Numbered from the stretch's first letter, positions 1 through 10,600 are shown. The stretch is 64,000 bases of DNA from JAQBQB01 sp963846925 (GCA_963846925.1 CAWJXW010000020.1:62001-126000); one strand, 5' to 3'. Notes: a model not told the origin generated them from the letters alone. A program made the numbers and translations.

Positions 1-263
1 TGCGCGGGGCTCAGCGCGCGTAGCGTCCTTCGCTTCGGCTCGGCGCCGTTGCCGACTGCGCCCGACGGCGCGGCGGGCGCGACGCGGACGTACTGGACGC
101 GTTCGATCTGCGACTTGTCGCGCGAGGTGAAGAGCGACGACAGCGGATAACTGAACGTGATCGAGGCGATGGCGACGATCACGAACACGTGAATCACCAA
201 CGACAGGACGATCGAGCCCTTGTCCTTCTTGGGCGGCGCGATCATCAAGCGGCGAGTGGTCAT
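1..263 (-). CDS. TonB-like membrane-anchored protein, N-terminal part only
   Basis: The gene runs off the left edge, so only about 87 N-terminal residues are visible. It begins with a short basic cytoplasmic segment (MTTRRLMIAPPKKDKGS), followed by one hydrophobic span (roughly residues 18-40) and a polar, Pro/Ala-rich region. That is the layout of TonB-family energy transducers, in which an inner-membrane anchor leads into a periplasmic linker; the diagnostic C-terminal domain lies outside the window. Its ATG overlaps the stop of the upstream aminotransferase gene (ATGA), so the two are probably co-translated. Another single-pass protein with a proline-rich linker is possible. Confidence 0.5.
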   Translation of the reverse strand, partial: MTTRRLMIAPPKKDKGSIVLSLVIHVFVIVAIASITFSYPLSSLFTSRDKSQIERVQYVRVAPAAPSGAVGNGAEPKRRTLRALSPA

Positions 264-1450
264 GCGACCTCCGCGGCGATCGATGCCAGCACGCGGCCCG
301 CACGCCTCGCCGCCTCGGCTATTCGCTCCGGGGACGTGACGAACGAGATGCGGAAGAACCCTTCCCCACCGGCACCAAACGCCGACCCAGGCATCACGAC
401 CACTCCTTCCTCTTCCAATAGTCTATCAGCGAACAGCGCGCTTGGCACCTCGCCCGGGAGAGGAATCCACAAATACATGGTCGCACGCGGCGATTCGCAA
501 GCAAAGCCGGCGGCCCGGAAGGCCGTTACGGCCGCGTCGCGGCGGGCGCGGAAGGTCGCAACGTTGGCCGGCACAAAGGTTTCATAGCTCTCGAGCGCCG
601 CGACCCCGGCCGCCTGGACCGCCATGAACTGCCCCGTGTCGGTGAACATCTTGATCCGCGTCAACGCCGACGCGATCTCCGGCCGGGCAACCGCCCACCC
701 GCATCGCCAGCCGGTCATGTTGTACGTCTTCGACAGCGAATGGAACTCGATCGCCACATCCCGCGCGCCGTCGATCTCGAAGATGCTGGGCGGCACATAG
801 CCGTCGAACGCCAGCTCCGAATACGCGTTGTCGTAGACCAGCAGAATGCCAAGCTCGCGGCACCGTGCGACGACGCGCGCGAGATAGTCCGTGGGCGCGA
901 TCGCCGCCGTCGGGTTGTTCGGGTAGTTCAGGTAGACGATACCGGCGCGTCGCAGCGTGCCGTCGGGGATCTCGTCCAGCTCGACGAGAAAATTCGTGCG
1001 CGGCCGAAGGGCATAGCGAAACACTTCGCCGCCGGCGAGCAGCGCGCCGCCCTGGTACGCGTTGTATCCCGGCTCCGGTACGATCGCGACGCGCCCCGGC
1101 TCGATGTACGCGAACGCGAGGTGCGCGATCCCTTCCTTCGATCCGATGAGGGGCACGATTTCCGTGAACGCGTCGAACTCGACGCCGAACCGCTTGCGCA
1201 TCCACGCGGCGATGGTCTCGCGAAAGGAGACGAGCCCGAGCCCGAAGCCGTAGCGGTGCATCGATGCTTGATGCGCCGCGTTCGCGATCGCCTCGATCGC
1301 CTTGGGCGGCGGCGCAAGATCCGCGTCGCCGGCGCCGAGGTCGATGACGTCGACGCCGCGCGCGGCCAGCTCCCGCTTCTTTTGCGGAATCGTCGCCAGA
1401 GGATACTCCGGCAACGTCTCGAAACGGGCGGCCAACCGCGGCAAGTGCAC
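260..1450 (-). CDS. PLP-dependent class I/II aminotransferase, DapL-like
   Basis: A 396-residue fold-type I aminotransferase. The PLP lysine is K241 in SLSKTYNMTGWR, the cofactor-contact motif NYPNNPT is at 175-181, and D207 (VYDNAY) should contact the pyridine nitrogen. The SKTYNMTGWR stretch resembles LL-diaminopimelate aminotransferases and related alanine/aspartate enzymes. DapL converts tetrahydrodipicolinate to LL-diaminopimelate for lysine and peptidoglycan synthesis; the substrate here is inferred from family resemblance only. Translation starts at a GTG sharing one base with the stop of the FAH-family gene (TAGTG). Its own stop overlaps the TonB-like gene. Confidence 0.8.
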   Translation of the reverse strand: MHLPRLAARFETLPEYPLATIPQKKRELAARGVDVIDLGAGDADLAPPPKAIEAIANAAHQASMHRYGFGLGLVSFRETIAAWMRKRFGVEFDAFTEIVPLIGSKEGIAHLAFAYIEPGRVAIVPEPGYNAYQGGALLAGGEVFRYALRPRTNFLVELDEIPDGTLRRAGIVYLNYPNNPTAAIAPTDYLARVVARCRELGILLVYDNAYSELAFDGYVPPSIFEIDGARDVAIEFHSLSKTYNMTGWRCGWAVARPEIASALTRIKMFTDTGQFMAVQAAGVAALESYETFVPANVATFRARRDAAVTAFRAAGFACESPRATMYLWIPLPGEVPSALFADRLLEEEGVVVMPGSAFGAGGEGFFRISFVTSPERIAEAARRAGRVLASIAAEVA

Positions 1451-2085
1451 TAAGCGTCCACCTTTACTGGGTTCGTCACGCGAGAGTGCCCGACGATCTC
1501 TACTTCTACCTCGTCCCCGGGTGAGAGTTTCCCCACGCCGGCCGGCGTGCCGGTCAGGACCAGATCGCCGGGCTCGAGCGTCATCACCTGCGAAACGTAG
1601 GCGAGCACGTCGGGGATCGGGAACACCATGTCCGAGGCCTTCGCTCGCTGCCGCTCCACGCCGTTAACCCGCGTAACGACGGTCAAGCTGGACAAATCGG
1701 CAGGCGGCGGAACGAGTTCGCCAGTCGGGCAGAACGTATCGAACCCCTTGGCACGGGTCCACTGAGAATCCGAGCGTTGCAGGTCGCGAGCCGTGACATC
1801 GTTCACCGCCACGATCCCGGCGATGGCGCCGCGCGCCTCCGTGCTCGTTACACGCCGCAGCGTGCGACCGATGGTCACTCCGATCTCGCCCTCGAATTCC
1901 ACCTGCGCGGACTGCGGCGGCAGCACGATCGCGTCGCCGGTGCCGATGACGCTGCTCGGCGGCTTGAGAAAAATTAGCGGTTCTTTCGGAACCGCGTTCC
2001 CCATCTCCTTCGCGTGGTCCACATAGTTGCGGCCGACGCAAACGATTTTTCCGGGGCGCTGGCTGGTCGAAGAGGACGGGTTCAT
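1450..2085 (-). CDS. Fumarylacetoacetate hydrolase family protein
   Basis: 211 residues, the short single-domain form of the FAH family, whose members cleave or decarboxylate 2-oxo acid derivatives with a bound divalent metal (acylpyruvase or oxaloacetate decarboxylase types). Visible family landmarks are CVGRNYVDHAKE near the N-terminus, the metal-ligand region VEFEGEIGV, the VNDVTARDLQ segment, and the C-terminal TGTPAGVGKLSPGD. Exact substrate cannot be read from sequence. It sits one base before the aminotransferase start and just downstream of the JAMM-DinG gene, in a same-strand run. Confidence 0.85.
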   Translation of the reverse strand: MNPSSSTSQRPGKIVCVGRNYVDHAKEMGNAVPKEPLIFLKPPSSVIGTGDAIVLPPQSAQVEFEGEIGVTIGRTLRRVTSTEARGAIAGIVAVNDVTARDLQRSDSQWTRAKGFDTFCPTGELVPPPADLSSLTVVTRVNGVERQRAKASDMVFPIPDVLAYVSQVMTLEPGDLVLTGTPAGVGKLSPGDEVEVEIVGHSRVTNPVKVDA

Positions 2086-2086
2086 C

Positions 2087-4657
2087 TCAGGTCGAATGGG
2101 GGAGGACGTTCGCGGCGCGAGCGCCGAGTGAAGTGCCGACGCGCATTGCGCCGACCGATGTTGTATAGAACTCTCGAATCGCCGGGAGCAACTCCGCCCA
2201 TGCGCCGACGAGCCGGCGGGCCGGCGGCAATCCTTCGATCAGGGCGCGCCCGTACGCTTTGGTGACGACACGCGGATCGGCGATGACCACCACGCCGCGA
2301 TCGGTGCCGCTTCGGATGAGTCGTCCGAATCCCTGCTTCAATCGCAGCGCGGCGTGCGGAAGCATGTACTCCACGAACGGATCGCCGCCCCGTTCCGCGA
2401 TCGCTTCGCAGTTGGCCGCGGTGATCGGTTCCGTCGGAACGCGGAAGGGGAGCTTGGCGATGAGCAGCGCGCGCAGCGCGTCGCCCGGCACGTCCACGCC
2501 TTCCCAGAACGACGAGGTGCCCAGCAGGATCGCGCCCCCGGAGTCGCGGAAGCGTCCGAGCAGCGAATCGCGCGAGTCGTCGCCGTGTACGAGTATGGGC
2601 CAGCGCTTCTCCGCACCCCGCGCGCGTAACTCGGAGGCCATGGCGCGCACGTCGCGGTGGCTGGTGAACAGCACGAACATTCCGCCGTCGCTCGCCTCGG
2701 CAAGATCGTGCGTGAGGCGCGCGAGCGCCGAGAAGTGGCCGGCGGCGTCGACGTTCGGCGGCGGCACGTCGCGCGCGATGGCGAGAATGGCTTGCTCGCG
2801 GTACCGGAACGGCGACGCGTAGATCCCGGTTCGCGGCTCGAGCTCGGGGTCGTCGAGGCCGAGTCGCGACGTGAGAAAGTCGAACCGCCCGTCGTTGGCG
2901 AGAGTCGCGCTGGTCACCACCGTCGTCGTCGCGCGACGGAACAGATCTTCACGCAGAATCGGCGCGAGGTTCAACGGCACCGTCGAGACGCTCGCCGCGC
3001 GGTCGCGCCCCTTCGCCTCGATCCAACGAATCGACGGATCGTCGTCGACAGGTGGGTCGAGTGCGCGACGCAAGCCGTCTCCCGCCGATTGCAGCCGCCG
3101 CGTCACCGCGCGGATCTCGTTGATGAGCATCATCACCGAATCGTCCGGTCGCTGCGCGCTCTCCAATCGCTCGCGCACGAGGTCGAGACCGTCGGCGAGA
3201 AGGTCGATCTGGCCGAGTGTGTCCTCGAGCGCGAGTCGCAGGCCCGAGCGCCATATGGGGTGCTCGCCGAAATCGGCGGTCAGCCGCAGCACCGGCTCGC
3301 TGCTGTTGGCGAGAAAGGTTTCCAGCAGATCGAACAGCGTGGCGGCCTTCGTGCGCGCCGATTCGAGCGCCGGAGCGAGACGCGTGAGCACGAGATCGAA
3401 GCTCGCGGTGCTGAGCAGGTCGTCGGATTTCGCGAGGCGCGCCATGAGCGCGCCGAACAATCCCTTACCGCGACGGTCCAGACGGCCGAAGAGGCGCTGC
3501 AACGAGCGCCGCGAGACGGTCGCGCCGAGGTGACTCGCCGCCGCTTCCTCCAGATGGTGCCCTTCGTCGACGACGAGACGGTTGTAGGCCGGCAGCACCG
3601 CGGACTCGCCCCAATTGCCCGAGACGCGCCGCACCGCGAGGTCCGACAGCAGCAGATGGTGATTGACGACGATCACGTCCGCCTGGGCCGCTTCGCGCCG
3701 CGCCTTGAACAGGAAGCACTTCTCGTACGCCGGGCATCGGGCGCGCTGGCAGAGATCCGGCTCGGCGGCCACTTCGTCCCACACTTCGGGTCGCGGCGAG
3801 ATCGTGAGGTCGCTCAGCGATCCGTCGCGCGTCCGCTCCGACCAGGCACGAATCGCCTCGAGCTCGTCGCTCAGCCCCTCGTCGAAGAGCGCATTTCCCG
3901 CCGCTCTCGCCTGATCGAGGCGCACCAGGCACAGGTAGTTGCGCCAACCCTTGAGCAACGCGAAGCGCACGCGCTGATCGGAGAGGGCGCGCTCGAGAAA
4001 CGGTAGATCCTTCCCGACCAACTGCTCCTGCAGGTTGATCGTGTTCGTCGACACGACCGTCCGCTCACCGTTCACCGCCGCCCACCGCAGCGCCGGCACG
4101 AGGTAGCTCAGCGATTTGCCGACGCCCGTGCCCGCCTCGAGTAGTCCCACGCCGCCATCGTTGTAGAGCTTCGCGATCTCGGCGGCCATCGCGCGCTGGC
4201 TCGGACGATCCTCGTAGCGCGGCAACGCGTCGGCGATCGGTCCGCCGGGACCCAGGTCGTCGTTTACGGAGCCGGCGCTGAGCTCTCGCAACTGGGCGTG
4301 CTCCGGGACCTCGACGACGACGTAGAGCTCGGAGGCGGCGTTGTCGACGATCGCGAAGCCGATGCCGTCGTCGTGGATCCGCGCGGCGACTTCCAGGTCC
4401 GGATTCGACGGCTCGAGGCTGCCCGACGGGTGGTTGTGGATCAGCATCTGCCCGCGCTGCGCGAATCCGGGGAGCGCGAGGACGGACGTGGAGTCGCCGC
4501 GCGCCACCGTCTTGACCGTCAGGACGACGCCCTCGTCGTCGAGCGTGGCGGCGAAGCACACCTCGCGTCCGCCGGCCAACCGGATCGCGGCGCGAATGGC
4601 AACGGCCGCGGTCGGGCTGAGTCTTGTCGCCGGATCCGCGGCCGCGTGGGAGGGCAT
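2087..4657 (-). CDS. DinG/XPD-type helicase fused to an N-terminal RadC-like JAMM domain
   Basis: 856 residues. Residues about 10-120 form a RadC-like JAB/JAMM domain with H74-x-H76-P-S-G followed by S84 and D87, the metal-binding pattern HxHPx6SxxD; E32 may supply the upstream acid. From about 150 the protein is a superfamily 2 helicase of the DinG/XPD class: Walker A GTGVGKS at 176-182, four cysteines at 243, 303, 308 and 314 placed as in the XPD iron-sulfur cluster, a DEAH-box variant DEGH at 364-367, and the C-terminal motif GFGRLIRS. DinG enzymes unwind DNA in 5'-3' direction and resolve R-loops or G-quadruplexes. The usual partner domain in some DinG proteins is an exonuclease, not JAMM. 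The function of the JAMM part is unknown. Confidence 0.9.
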   Translation of the reverse strand: MPSHAAADPATRLSPTAAVAIRAAIRLAGGREVCFAATLDDEGVVLTVKTVARGDSTSVLALPGFAQRGQMLIHNHPSGSLEPSNPDLEVAARIHDDGIGFAIVDNAASELYVVVEVPEHAQLRELSAGSVNDDLGPGGPIADALPRYEDRPSQRAMAAEIAKLYNDGGVGLLEAGTGVGKSLSYLVPALRWAAVNGERTVVSTNTINLQEQLVGKDLPFLERALSDQRVRFALLKGWRNYLCLVRLDQARAAGNALFDEGLSDELEAIRAWSERTRDGSLSDLTISPRPEVWDEVAAEPDLCQRARCPAYEKCFLFKARREAAQADVIVVNHHLLLSDLAVRRVSGNWGESAVLPAYNRLVVDEGHHLEEAAASHLGATVSRRSLQRLFGRLDRRGKGLFGALMARLAKSDDLLSTASFDLVLTRLAPALESARTKAATLFDLLETFLANSSEPVLRLTADFGEHPIWRSGLRLALEDTLGQIDLLADGLDLVRERLESAQRPDDSVMMLINEIRAVTRRLQSAGDGLRRALDPPVDDDPSIRWIEAKGRDRAASVSTVPLNLAPILREDLFRRATTTVVTSATLANDGRFDFLTSRLGLDDPELEPRTGIYASPFRYREQAILAIARDVPPPNVDAAGHFSALARLTHDLAEASDGGMFVLFTSHRDVRAMASELRARGAEKRWPILVHGDDSRDSLLGRFRDSGGAILLGTSSFWEGVDVPGDALRALLIAKLPFRVPTEPITAANCEAIAERGGDPFVEYMLPHAALRLKQGFGRLIRSGTDRGVVVIADPRVVTKAYGRALIEGLPPARRLVGAWAELLPAIREFYTTSVGAMRVGTSLGARAANVLPHST

Positions 4658-4672
4658 GGCCCGAAATTTAGC

Positions 4673-5942
4673 CTACGTCTTGAGCGGCTTCTTCTTCGCG
4701 GCCGGGAACAAGACGTTGTTCAGAATGAGCCGGTAGCCCGGCGACGTCTTGTGCAGGGACAGGTCGGTGGGCGGGTTGCCGATTCCGTGGGACGGGTCCT
4801 CGGGATCGTGGCCGCCGTAGATAGGTCCACGTGCCCTTGCCGTAGTCGCCGTGGATGTACTTGACCCAGGGCGCACCCTCCTCGTCGGCGAGGATCGTCA
4901 CGCCAGGCTTGAGGACGGATTTGTTGAAACTCGTGGTAACCCCAAAGAAGTCGTTGACCACGGCGCGATGGTCCTGGACGAGCATCGAGTTCACCGGATC
5001 GATCTTCGCCGAGAAGTTGAACAGCGTGAAGGTCCCCAGCGGCTGGCGTCTGCCCGCAACGTTGACTTGATGCCCATCGATGTCGCTCATCGAGTTCACG
5101 AACGGCGACATCTCGAGGTGCGCGTCCTTGAACGCGAACGTTCGCTTCCAGTCCAGCTTCTTGTCGGCGTCGGGATCCATCGGCGAGCCGTCGATGAACG
5201 CCTGGGCGATGTCTACGTGTTGGCTCGCGATGGCCAGCTCGAGCGTCTCGGTGGCTCCGCACATCGCGAACAGAAAGCCGCCGCGGTCGACGAACTCCCG
5301 GATCTTCTCCGCCACGTCCTTCTTGAGCGCCGGAATGTTGGCGAACCCGAGCCGCTTCGCTGCCGCCGTGTTCTTCTGGAGCAGATCGATGAACCAGGGT
5401 GCGTCGCGATATGTGAGGTAGAACTTGTTCAGCTGCCCCGTGAAGTCCTCGTGGTGCAGATGCAGCCAGTCGTACTTCGACAGGTCGCCGCGCTCCACCT
5501 CGTCGTCGTAGATCGCGGTGTAATCGATCCCGGCGTATTTGAGCGCGAGCGTGACGGCGTCGTCCCACGGTAGCGCGTCGGCCGGCGTGTAGACGGCGAT
5601 CTTCGGCGCTTTCTCGAGCGGGACCGACTCCATGTTGCTCGACGCGATCTGCGAACGGATCTGGCCGAGTTTCGCGTCGTTGACCGGCTCGAAGGTGATT
5701 CCCGCCAGGCCCGCCTGGCGTCGCATCTCCGGCGTATCCCCGAGCAGGAACGACCCGCCGCGGTAGTTGAGCAGCCACTCGGCCGTCACGCCGGCTTTGA
5801 TGGCGTTGTAGGTGAGCCCGTACGCCTTGAGGTGGTTCTGCTGGGCGTCGTCCATCGGCACGAGCAGTCGCTGCGCGCCCGATTGCGCGAGCGCGACCAG
5901 AGTGGCGACGGCGGCAACTGAAAGCTGTTTGAGAATTCTCAT
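4673..5942 (-). CDS. Secreted protein often annotated 'asparagine synthetase B', frameshifted near the 3' end
   Basis: About 420 residues beginning with a signal peptide (MRILKQLSVAAVATLVALAQ, then SGAQ). I see no asparagine synthetase catalytic domain, so the name commonly attached to this family is probably misleading. Recognisable blocks include PKIAVYTPADALPWDD, the acidic/histidine segment WLHLHHEDFTGQ and GGFLFAMCGATETLE, consistent with a glutamine-amidotransferase-like alpha/beta fold. Near 4820-4824 the frame breaks after GKGTWTY; removing one base restores YGGHDPEDPSH and a conserved-looking end NNVLFPAAKKKPLKT. The start overlaps the stop of the TPR gene by four bases, suggesting a joint envelope role. 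Confidence 0.7.
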
Positions 5943-7654
5943 CGGTCGGGCGGTACGGAAGGGGGATTTCTGACGAGGTCGAGCTCGCGCCTCGCCTGCG
6001 GCACGAGCGAGCTGCCGGGATACGTGAGGATCAGATGCTCGAGATGATTCGCCGCTCCGGTCGCGTCACCCTTGCGGCGCAAAAGGCGCGCCCACTCGAG
6101 CTCGACCTGCGGCGCCTCCGGCGAATCCTTGTCCTGGTCGAGCACGCGAGTCCAGAGGGCGACCGCCTGGTCCTCGTTCCCCAACGCCAGATCGATCTGC
6201 GCCGCTGTGGCGAGAAGCAACGAGCGGACGGCGGGAGTGGAGTCCCCGGCGGCGACGAATTGCGCCGCGGCGCCGGCGCTGTCTCCCTTCGCCAGCGCGA
6301 GGAACGCGTGGCCGACCGCCGGCGCGCTGTCCACCTTGAGGCGCGCGACGAGTCCCAGCGCGAGCGCCAGTTCGGGAGAGCTCTCCGTGCCGCCGCGCAA
6401 CAGGCCGCGCGCCACCTTGAGGTTGCCGTCGTAGAGCGCGAGCCAACCGGCCGCGTCGCTCGAGTCGCCTTCGACACCGGTCGCCGCCAGCGCGGCGCGC
6501 GCCCTGGACATGTCGCCCGTGCGAACCCAACCCCACGCGATCGTGCGGGTCAACGAGTTCTTGGCGCCGGGCGTGAGGAATCTGTCATAGGCATCCACCA
6601 GCTGCTGCGCCTCGATCGGCCGGCCGACGGCCGACAACGCCTTGACGCGAACCGGCAGATACTCGCGCGCGGCGAGCGCCGAGTCGGTGCCCGCATCGGC
6701 GAGCGGCGCGAGGCGCAGCGCGGCAGCGCCGTCTCCGGCGTTGAGCGCGGCCGTCGCCGCGCGAACCGCGAGCTCCGGCGTTCGCTTCCAGCGCAGGGCG
6801 GACTCGAGCGCTTCGCGCGCGAGCGTCCATCGGTCCTCGGCCTCGGCTCGCTGCGCGAAGTCGGACCAGGCCGCGGCCGACACGCTGTCCGGCGGCAGAC
6901 CCTTGAGCGCGTTCCAACCGTCGGCGAGCGAACCCCAGCTTCCCTCGAGGTCGGCGAGCGCGCGGCGTGCCGCGACGTCGATAGGGAGAGCCAGAAAGAT
7001 GTCCCGAATAAGATCCCGCGCCGACGACGGCGCCGGCGCGAGCGCGTACGACGCCGCTTGCGAGAGATACTCCGCGTTGGCGAGCGCGTCTCGCCACGCG
7101 CGCGCCGATTCGACCCACTGCCCCTGCGCCGCGCGCGCCTGCGCGACCTCCAGCGAGAGATCCTTCGTCGTGCCGAGCGCCGCCGTGGCGCGACCGATCA
7201 CGCTGTCGGCCGCCGCGGCGCGATTGTGCTGGAGCAAGAGCTTCGCGTACTCGCGATACGGCGCCGCGCTCGACGGCTCGTCGTGAATCCACTTGTCGAA
7301 CGCGCGATGCAGCTCCGCGTCGCGCCCGACGGCGTCGAGCGTGCGCAGCTGCACCGTGCGATACGTCTCTTCCTTCGGGTTCGCCGCGATCAGCGAATCG
7401 AGCGGGGCGACGAGCGAATCGGTCCAACCGAGCTCCGCGTACACACGCTCGAGGCCGAGCAGCGCGTTCACGCCGGCGGGTGTGCGCAACACGGATCGGA
7501 ACAGCGGCGCCGCCTCTTTGTACTTGCCCGCCGACTCGAGCTCCATGGCGCGGTAGAACGCCATCGTGTCCGCGGCCTGCGCGCCGAGCGGGGTGTGCGA
7601 AGGGCAAAGCGCGACGAACGCGATCAGCGCGGCGCTACGGCGGATTCCCCGCAT
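5939..7654 (-). CDS. Secreted TPR-repeat protein
   Basis: 571 residues with an N-terminal signal sequence (ALIAFVALCPSHTPLGAQA) and many degenerate 34-residue helical repeats of TPR type along the whole length (for example AMELESAGKYKEAAPLFRSV and LLLATAAQIDLALGNEDQAV). TPR arrays mediate protein-protein contacts; no catalytic motif is visible. The gene overlaps the end of the DUF4175 gene by 20 bases and the start of the AsnB-like gene by 4, so it sits inside a tightly coupled envelope operon. Likely periplasmic scaffold; partner proteins unknown. Confidence 0.75.
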   Translation of the reverse strand: MRGIRRSAALIAFVALCPSHTPLGAQAADTMAFYRAMELESAGKYKEAAPLFRSVLRTPAGVNALLGLERVYAELGWTDSLVAPLDSLIAANPKEETYRTVQLRTLDAVGRDAELHRAFDKWIHDEPSSAAPYREYAKLLLQHNRAAAADSVIGRATAALGTTKDLSLEVAQARAAQGQWVESARAWRDALANAEYLSQAASYALAPAPSSARDLIRDIFLALPIDVAARRALADLEGSWGSLADGWNALKGLPPDSVSAAAWSDFAQRAEAEDRWTLAREALESALRWKRTPELAVRAATAALNAGDGAAALRLAPLADAGTDSALAAREYLPVRVKALSAVGRPIEAQQLVDAYDRFLTPGAKNSLTRTIAWGWVRTGDMSRARAALAATGVEGDSSDAAGWLALYDGNLKVARGLLRGGTESSPELALALGLVARLKVDSAPAVGHAFLALAKGDSAGAAAQFVAAGDSTPAVRSLLLATAAQIDLALGNEDQAVALWTRVLDQDKDSPEAPQVELEWARLLRRKGDATGAANHLEHLILTYPGSSLVPQARRELDLVRNPPSVPPDR

Positions 7655-10600
7655 TGATCCGTTTGAAGTATTCCAGAATCGCCCGACGCTCGTCGGCCGT
7701 GAGACCGCGCAACTCCTCCCACGTCGGCTCGCGGAACTTCACCGCGGCTTTGCCGGTGGCGTTCGCGTTCTGCGGCTGGAATTCATTTCCGGGCTTGGCG
7801 GACGTCGCTTGCCGTTTGCCGGTGTCCTCGCGGTCCTCTTTCTCGAGCGAACGGCCCGCGTCGAGCAAGCGCCGGAACAGCTGCTGCTGCCGCGCGACCG
7901 TGGCCGCGTCGAGGCGTCCACCGTCGAGCGCGTCGGCGAGCGTCTTCGCTTCCTTGGCCAACTGCGCGGCGCGGTCACCGCCGACGGATTCGCCCAGCTC
8001 GTCGAGCTGCTGCGCCACCTGACGCTGCTCGCGCGCCAACGCGCGCGCCGTCGCCTGATTCCCGGTCGACATCGGTTGGCCGAGTCCGGGCAAGAGTCCC
8101 TGCGCCTGCGCGTTGATCGAACCCTGCTTCTTCGCCATGTCCTGCAGCTGTTGCATCATGTCGGCGAACCCGGTCGCCGAGCTCGACGAATTTGCTTTCT
8201 CGCGATCGCGCGCCAGCGACGCCGCGGCGCGATTCAACGCGTCAGCCGCTTCGCCGAGCGAGCTCGCCGTCTGCTGGCTGCCCCGCGCGTCGCCCGTCGA
8301 TTGCAGCGCTTCGCCCACCTTCTGCTGCGCTTCGGTGACCGACCGCTCGGAGCGGCCGGAGAGCAGCGAGGACTTCTGTCCTTCCTGCTGCAAGCGCTGC
8401 GCGGCGTTGTCGAGCCCTTGCTTCACGGCGCTCTGCGCGCCGCGCAAATCCTCGGGCTTTGACTGACCAGACCGCGCCTGCTGCTCGAGCGATTGTTCCT
8501 GCCGCGCCATCTGCAGCATGTCCTGAACGGCCTGGTCGAGCGCATTGGTCAGCTCGGACTTCCATTCGCCGACCTGCGCCGCGCGTGCCTGCTTCATCGC
8601 GTCGGACGCGCGCTCCATCTGCGACGCGGCTTCCTGCGCGTTTTGCGAGAGGCCGCCGCCTTTTTGGCCGTTTTGTTGGGTTTGTCCGTTTTGATTCTGT
8701 TGTCCGTTCTGCTGTTGCCCGCTCTGCGGGTTGCTTTGCTGTCCGGACTGCGGCTGACCGTTCGGCTGCGGTTGGCCGTTGGCCTGCTGCTGACCGTTCT
8801 GCTGCTGCCCGGCCTGTTGCTTCTGCTGATCCGATGCCGCCTGCCGCATTGCCTCCTGCGACGCGTCGGCGTGCTGCTTCGCTTCCTTCGCGCCGTTCGC
8901 CCCCGCGTCGGCTTTCGCGTTGTCGAGGCGCTCCTGCAGCTTCTTCACCTCGTCGGAGAATCGCTGCGAGCGATCGGCGAGCTGCTTCGCGTCGCGCTTC
9001 TGCGATTCCGTCTGCTTGGCGGCGGCGGAGTCGGCGAGCGCCTTGTCCTTCTGCGCGATGTCCTTGGCTTCGTCCTTGAGCGTCTCCATCGAGCCCTCGA
9101 GCGCCGCGCGCTTCAACATCTCGGCGCTCTTCTCCAGCTGCTCCCGCAGGCGCTGCTGCATCGCCTGGAGATCCTTGAGCGATTGCTGCGACTGATCCTT
9201 CGACAGTTGCTGCGTCGCGTTCTCGAGCTTCTGCATCTGCGCGAGCAGCTCGGGCGTGAGCGCGTCGCGCAGCATCGCCTGCGCTTCCTGGAGCTGCCGC
9301 TGAATGGCGGTGTCGAGGACTCCCGCCTGCTTCAACTGCTGCTCGATGGCCGCGGCCGTTTGCTGAAGGTTCTTGACCTGGTCCGCCAGCTCGCGCTGGT
9401 CCTTCGCGACGGCTCTGGCTTTCTCCGCCGCTTCGTACGTCATGTTCCCCTGCTTGCCGTTCGCGCCCGTCGGCGGCGGAGCGTCGGCCGGCGTTCGCTG
9501 CCGATCGCGAGCCGCGTCGGTTGTTCGCTCCTGAAGCGACTTCTGGGCGGCCGCGGTCGCCTTCACCTGACTCACGGCGGAATCCATCGCGTCGCGCACG
9601 ATCGCGCGACGTTCCTCGAGCGTTGGAATCTTGAGCAACAGCTCGCGGCTCTCGCCGTGCTGCGACCAGGGCGAGTTATCCGTCGCCACGAACTTCACGT
9701 GGAGCGCGTCGCCGGGATGGAGCTTCAGCTGGCCGAGGTCGAGGGTGCTCGTTCCGTTCCAGACGGTGCCCGCGGATTCCGCGGCGCGCTGCAGAATCGG
9801 TGCACGCTGGCCGACCCACGAGCTTGCCCACGACATGATCTCGACCGTGGCGAGTCCATGATCGTCCGTGGCCGTCGCGTGGAGCGTGATGCGATCGTCG
9901 CCGGCGACGAGGGTGTCGGTCTGCGGAGAAACGATGTCGACGCGCGGTGCAGAATCTGGAACGACCTCGAGCTCGACCGGCGCGGGGACGTCGGCGATCG
10001 GCCCCGTGGTACCGGCGGCCATCCATGTGTAGCGACCGGTGTGGCGCGCCGCGAAGCGACCCGAGAAAACGCGGTCGTTCGCGTTGAGGTTTACGGTGTC
10101 CCCCGAGGCCGCGAGCCGCACGCTGCGCAGCGCCGCGGATGCGCGCCCCGCGACGTCGATGACGGTCCCCTGCGGCACCTTGGCAGGCTCACCGATCGGC
10201 AGCCCCTCGGCGGGGCGCGCCAGGTACGACGGATAGGTCGCGCGCATCGAGACCGCGCCGACGAATGGGCGGTCGGTCACGTGAACAAGGCCGGTATCGC
10301 TCGCGCTGCGTCCGTCGCTTGCCACCACGCGCAGATCGCCGCGCAGCGGCCCCACCTCGACCGACGCGATCCCGGTGCGCGGATCGACCGCTAGCGTTTG
10401 TGTCCGCCACGCCTCGCCCGGCACTCGCTGCGACAGCGAGACCGACGTACGACGCGGCGCGTTGATTCGAATTCGAACCGTCTCTCCGCGCAGGACGTCG
10501 GGCGGCAGGTTCTCGAACGCCAGATGCGGTAGCAGCGTGCCCTTCCACGCGCTGACCGGCTCGAGAATCGCCAGCATGCCGTCGTTGAAGTTCGGCACCG

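Noticed and set aside
2657..4006. Long plus-strand open reading opposite the DinG helicase
   Set aside because: Composition is the antisense echo of a GC-rich gene; no conserved blocks, and the minus strand is clearly coding.
4673..5942. Asparagine synthetase activity for the AsnB-like protein
   Set aside because: No N-terminal Cys glutaminase site or ATP-pyrophosphatase motif is visible; the protein is exported.
6035..10394. Long plus-strand open readings (540 and 633 codons) opposite the TPR and DUF4175 genes
   Set aside because: Low-complexity Arg/Leu composition and no start context; antisense shadows.
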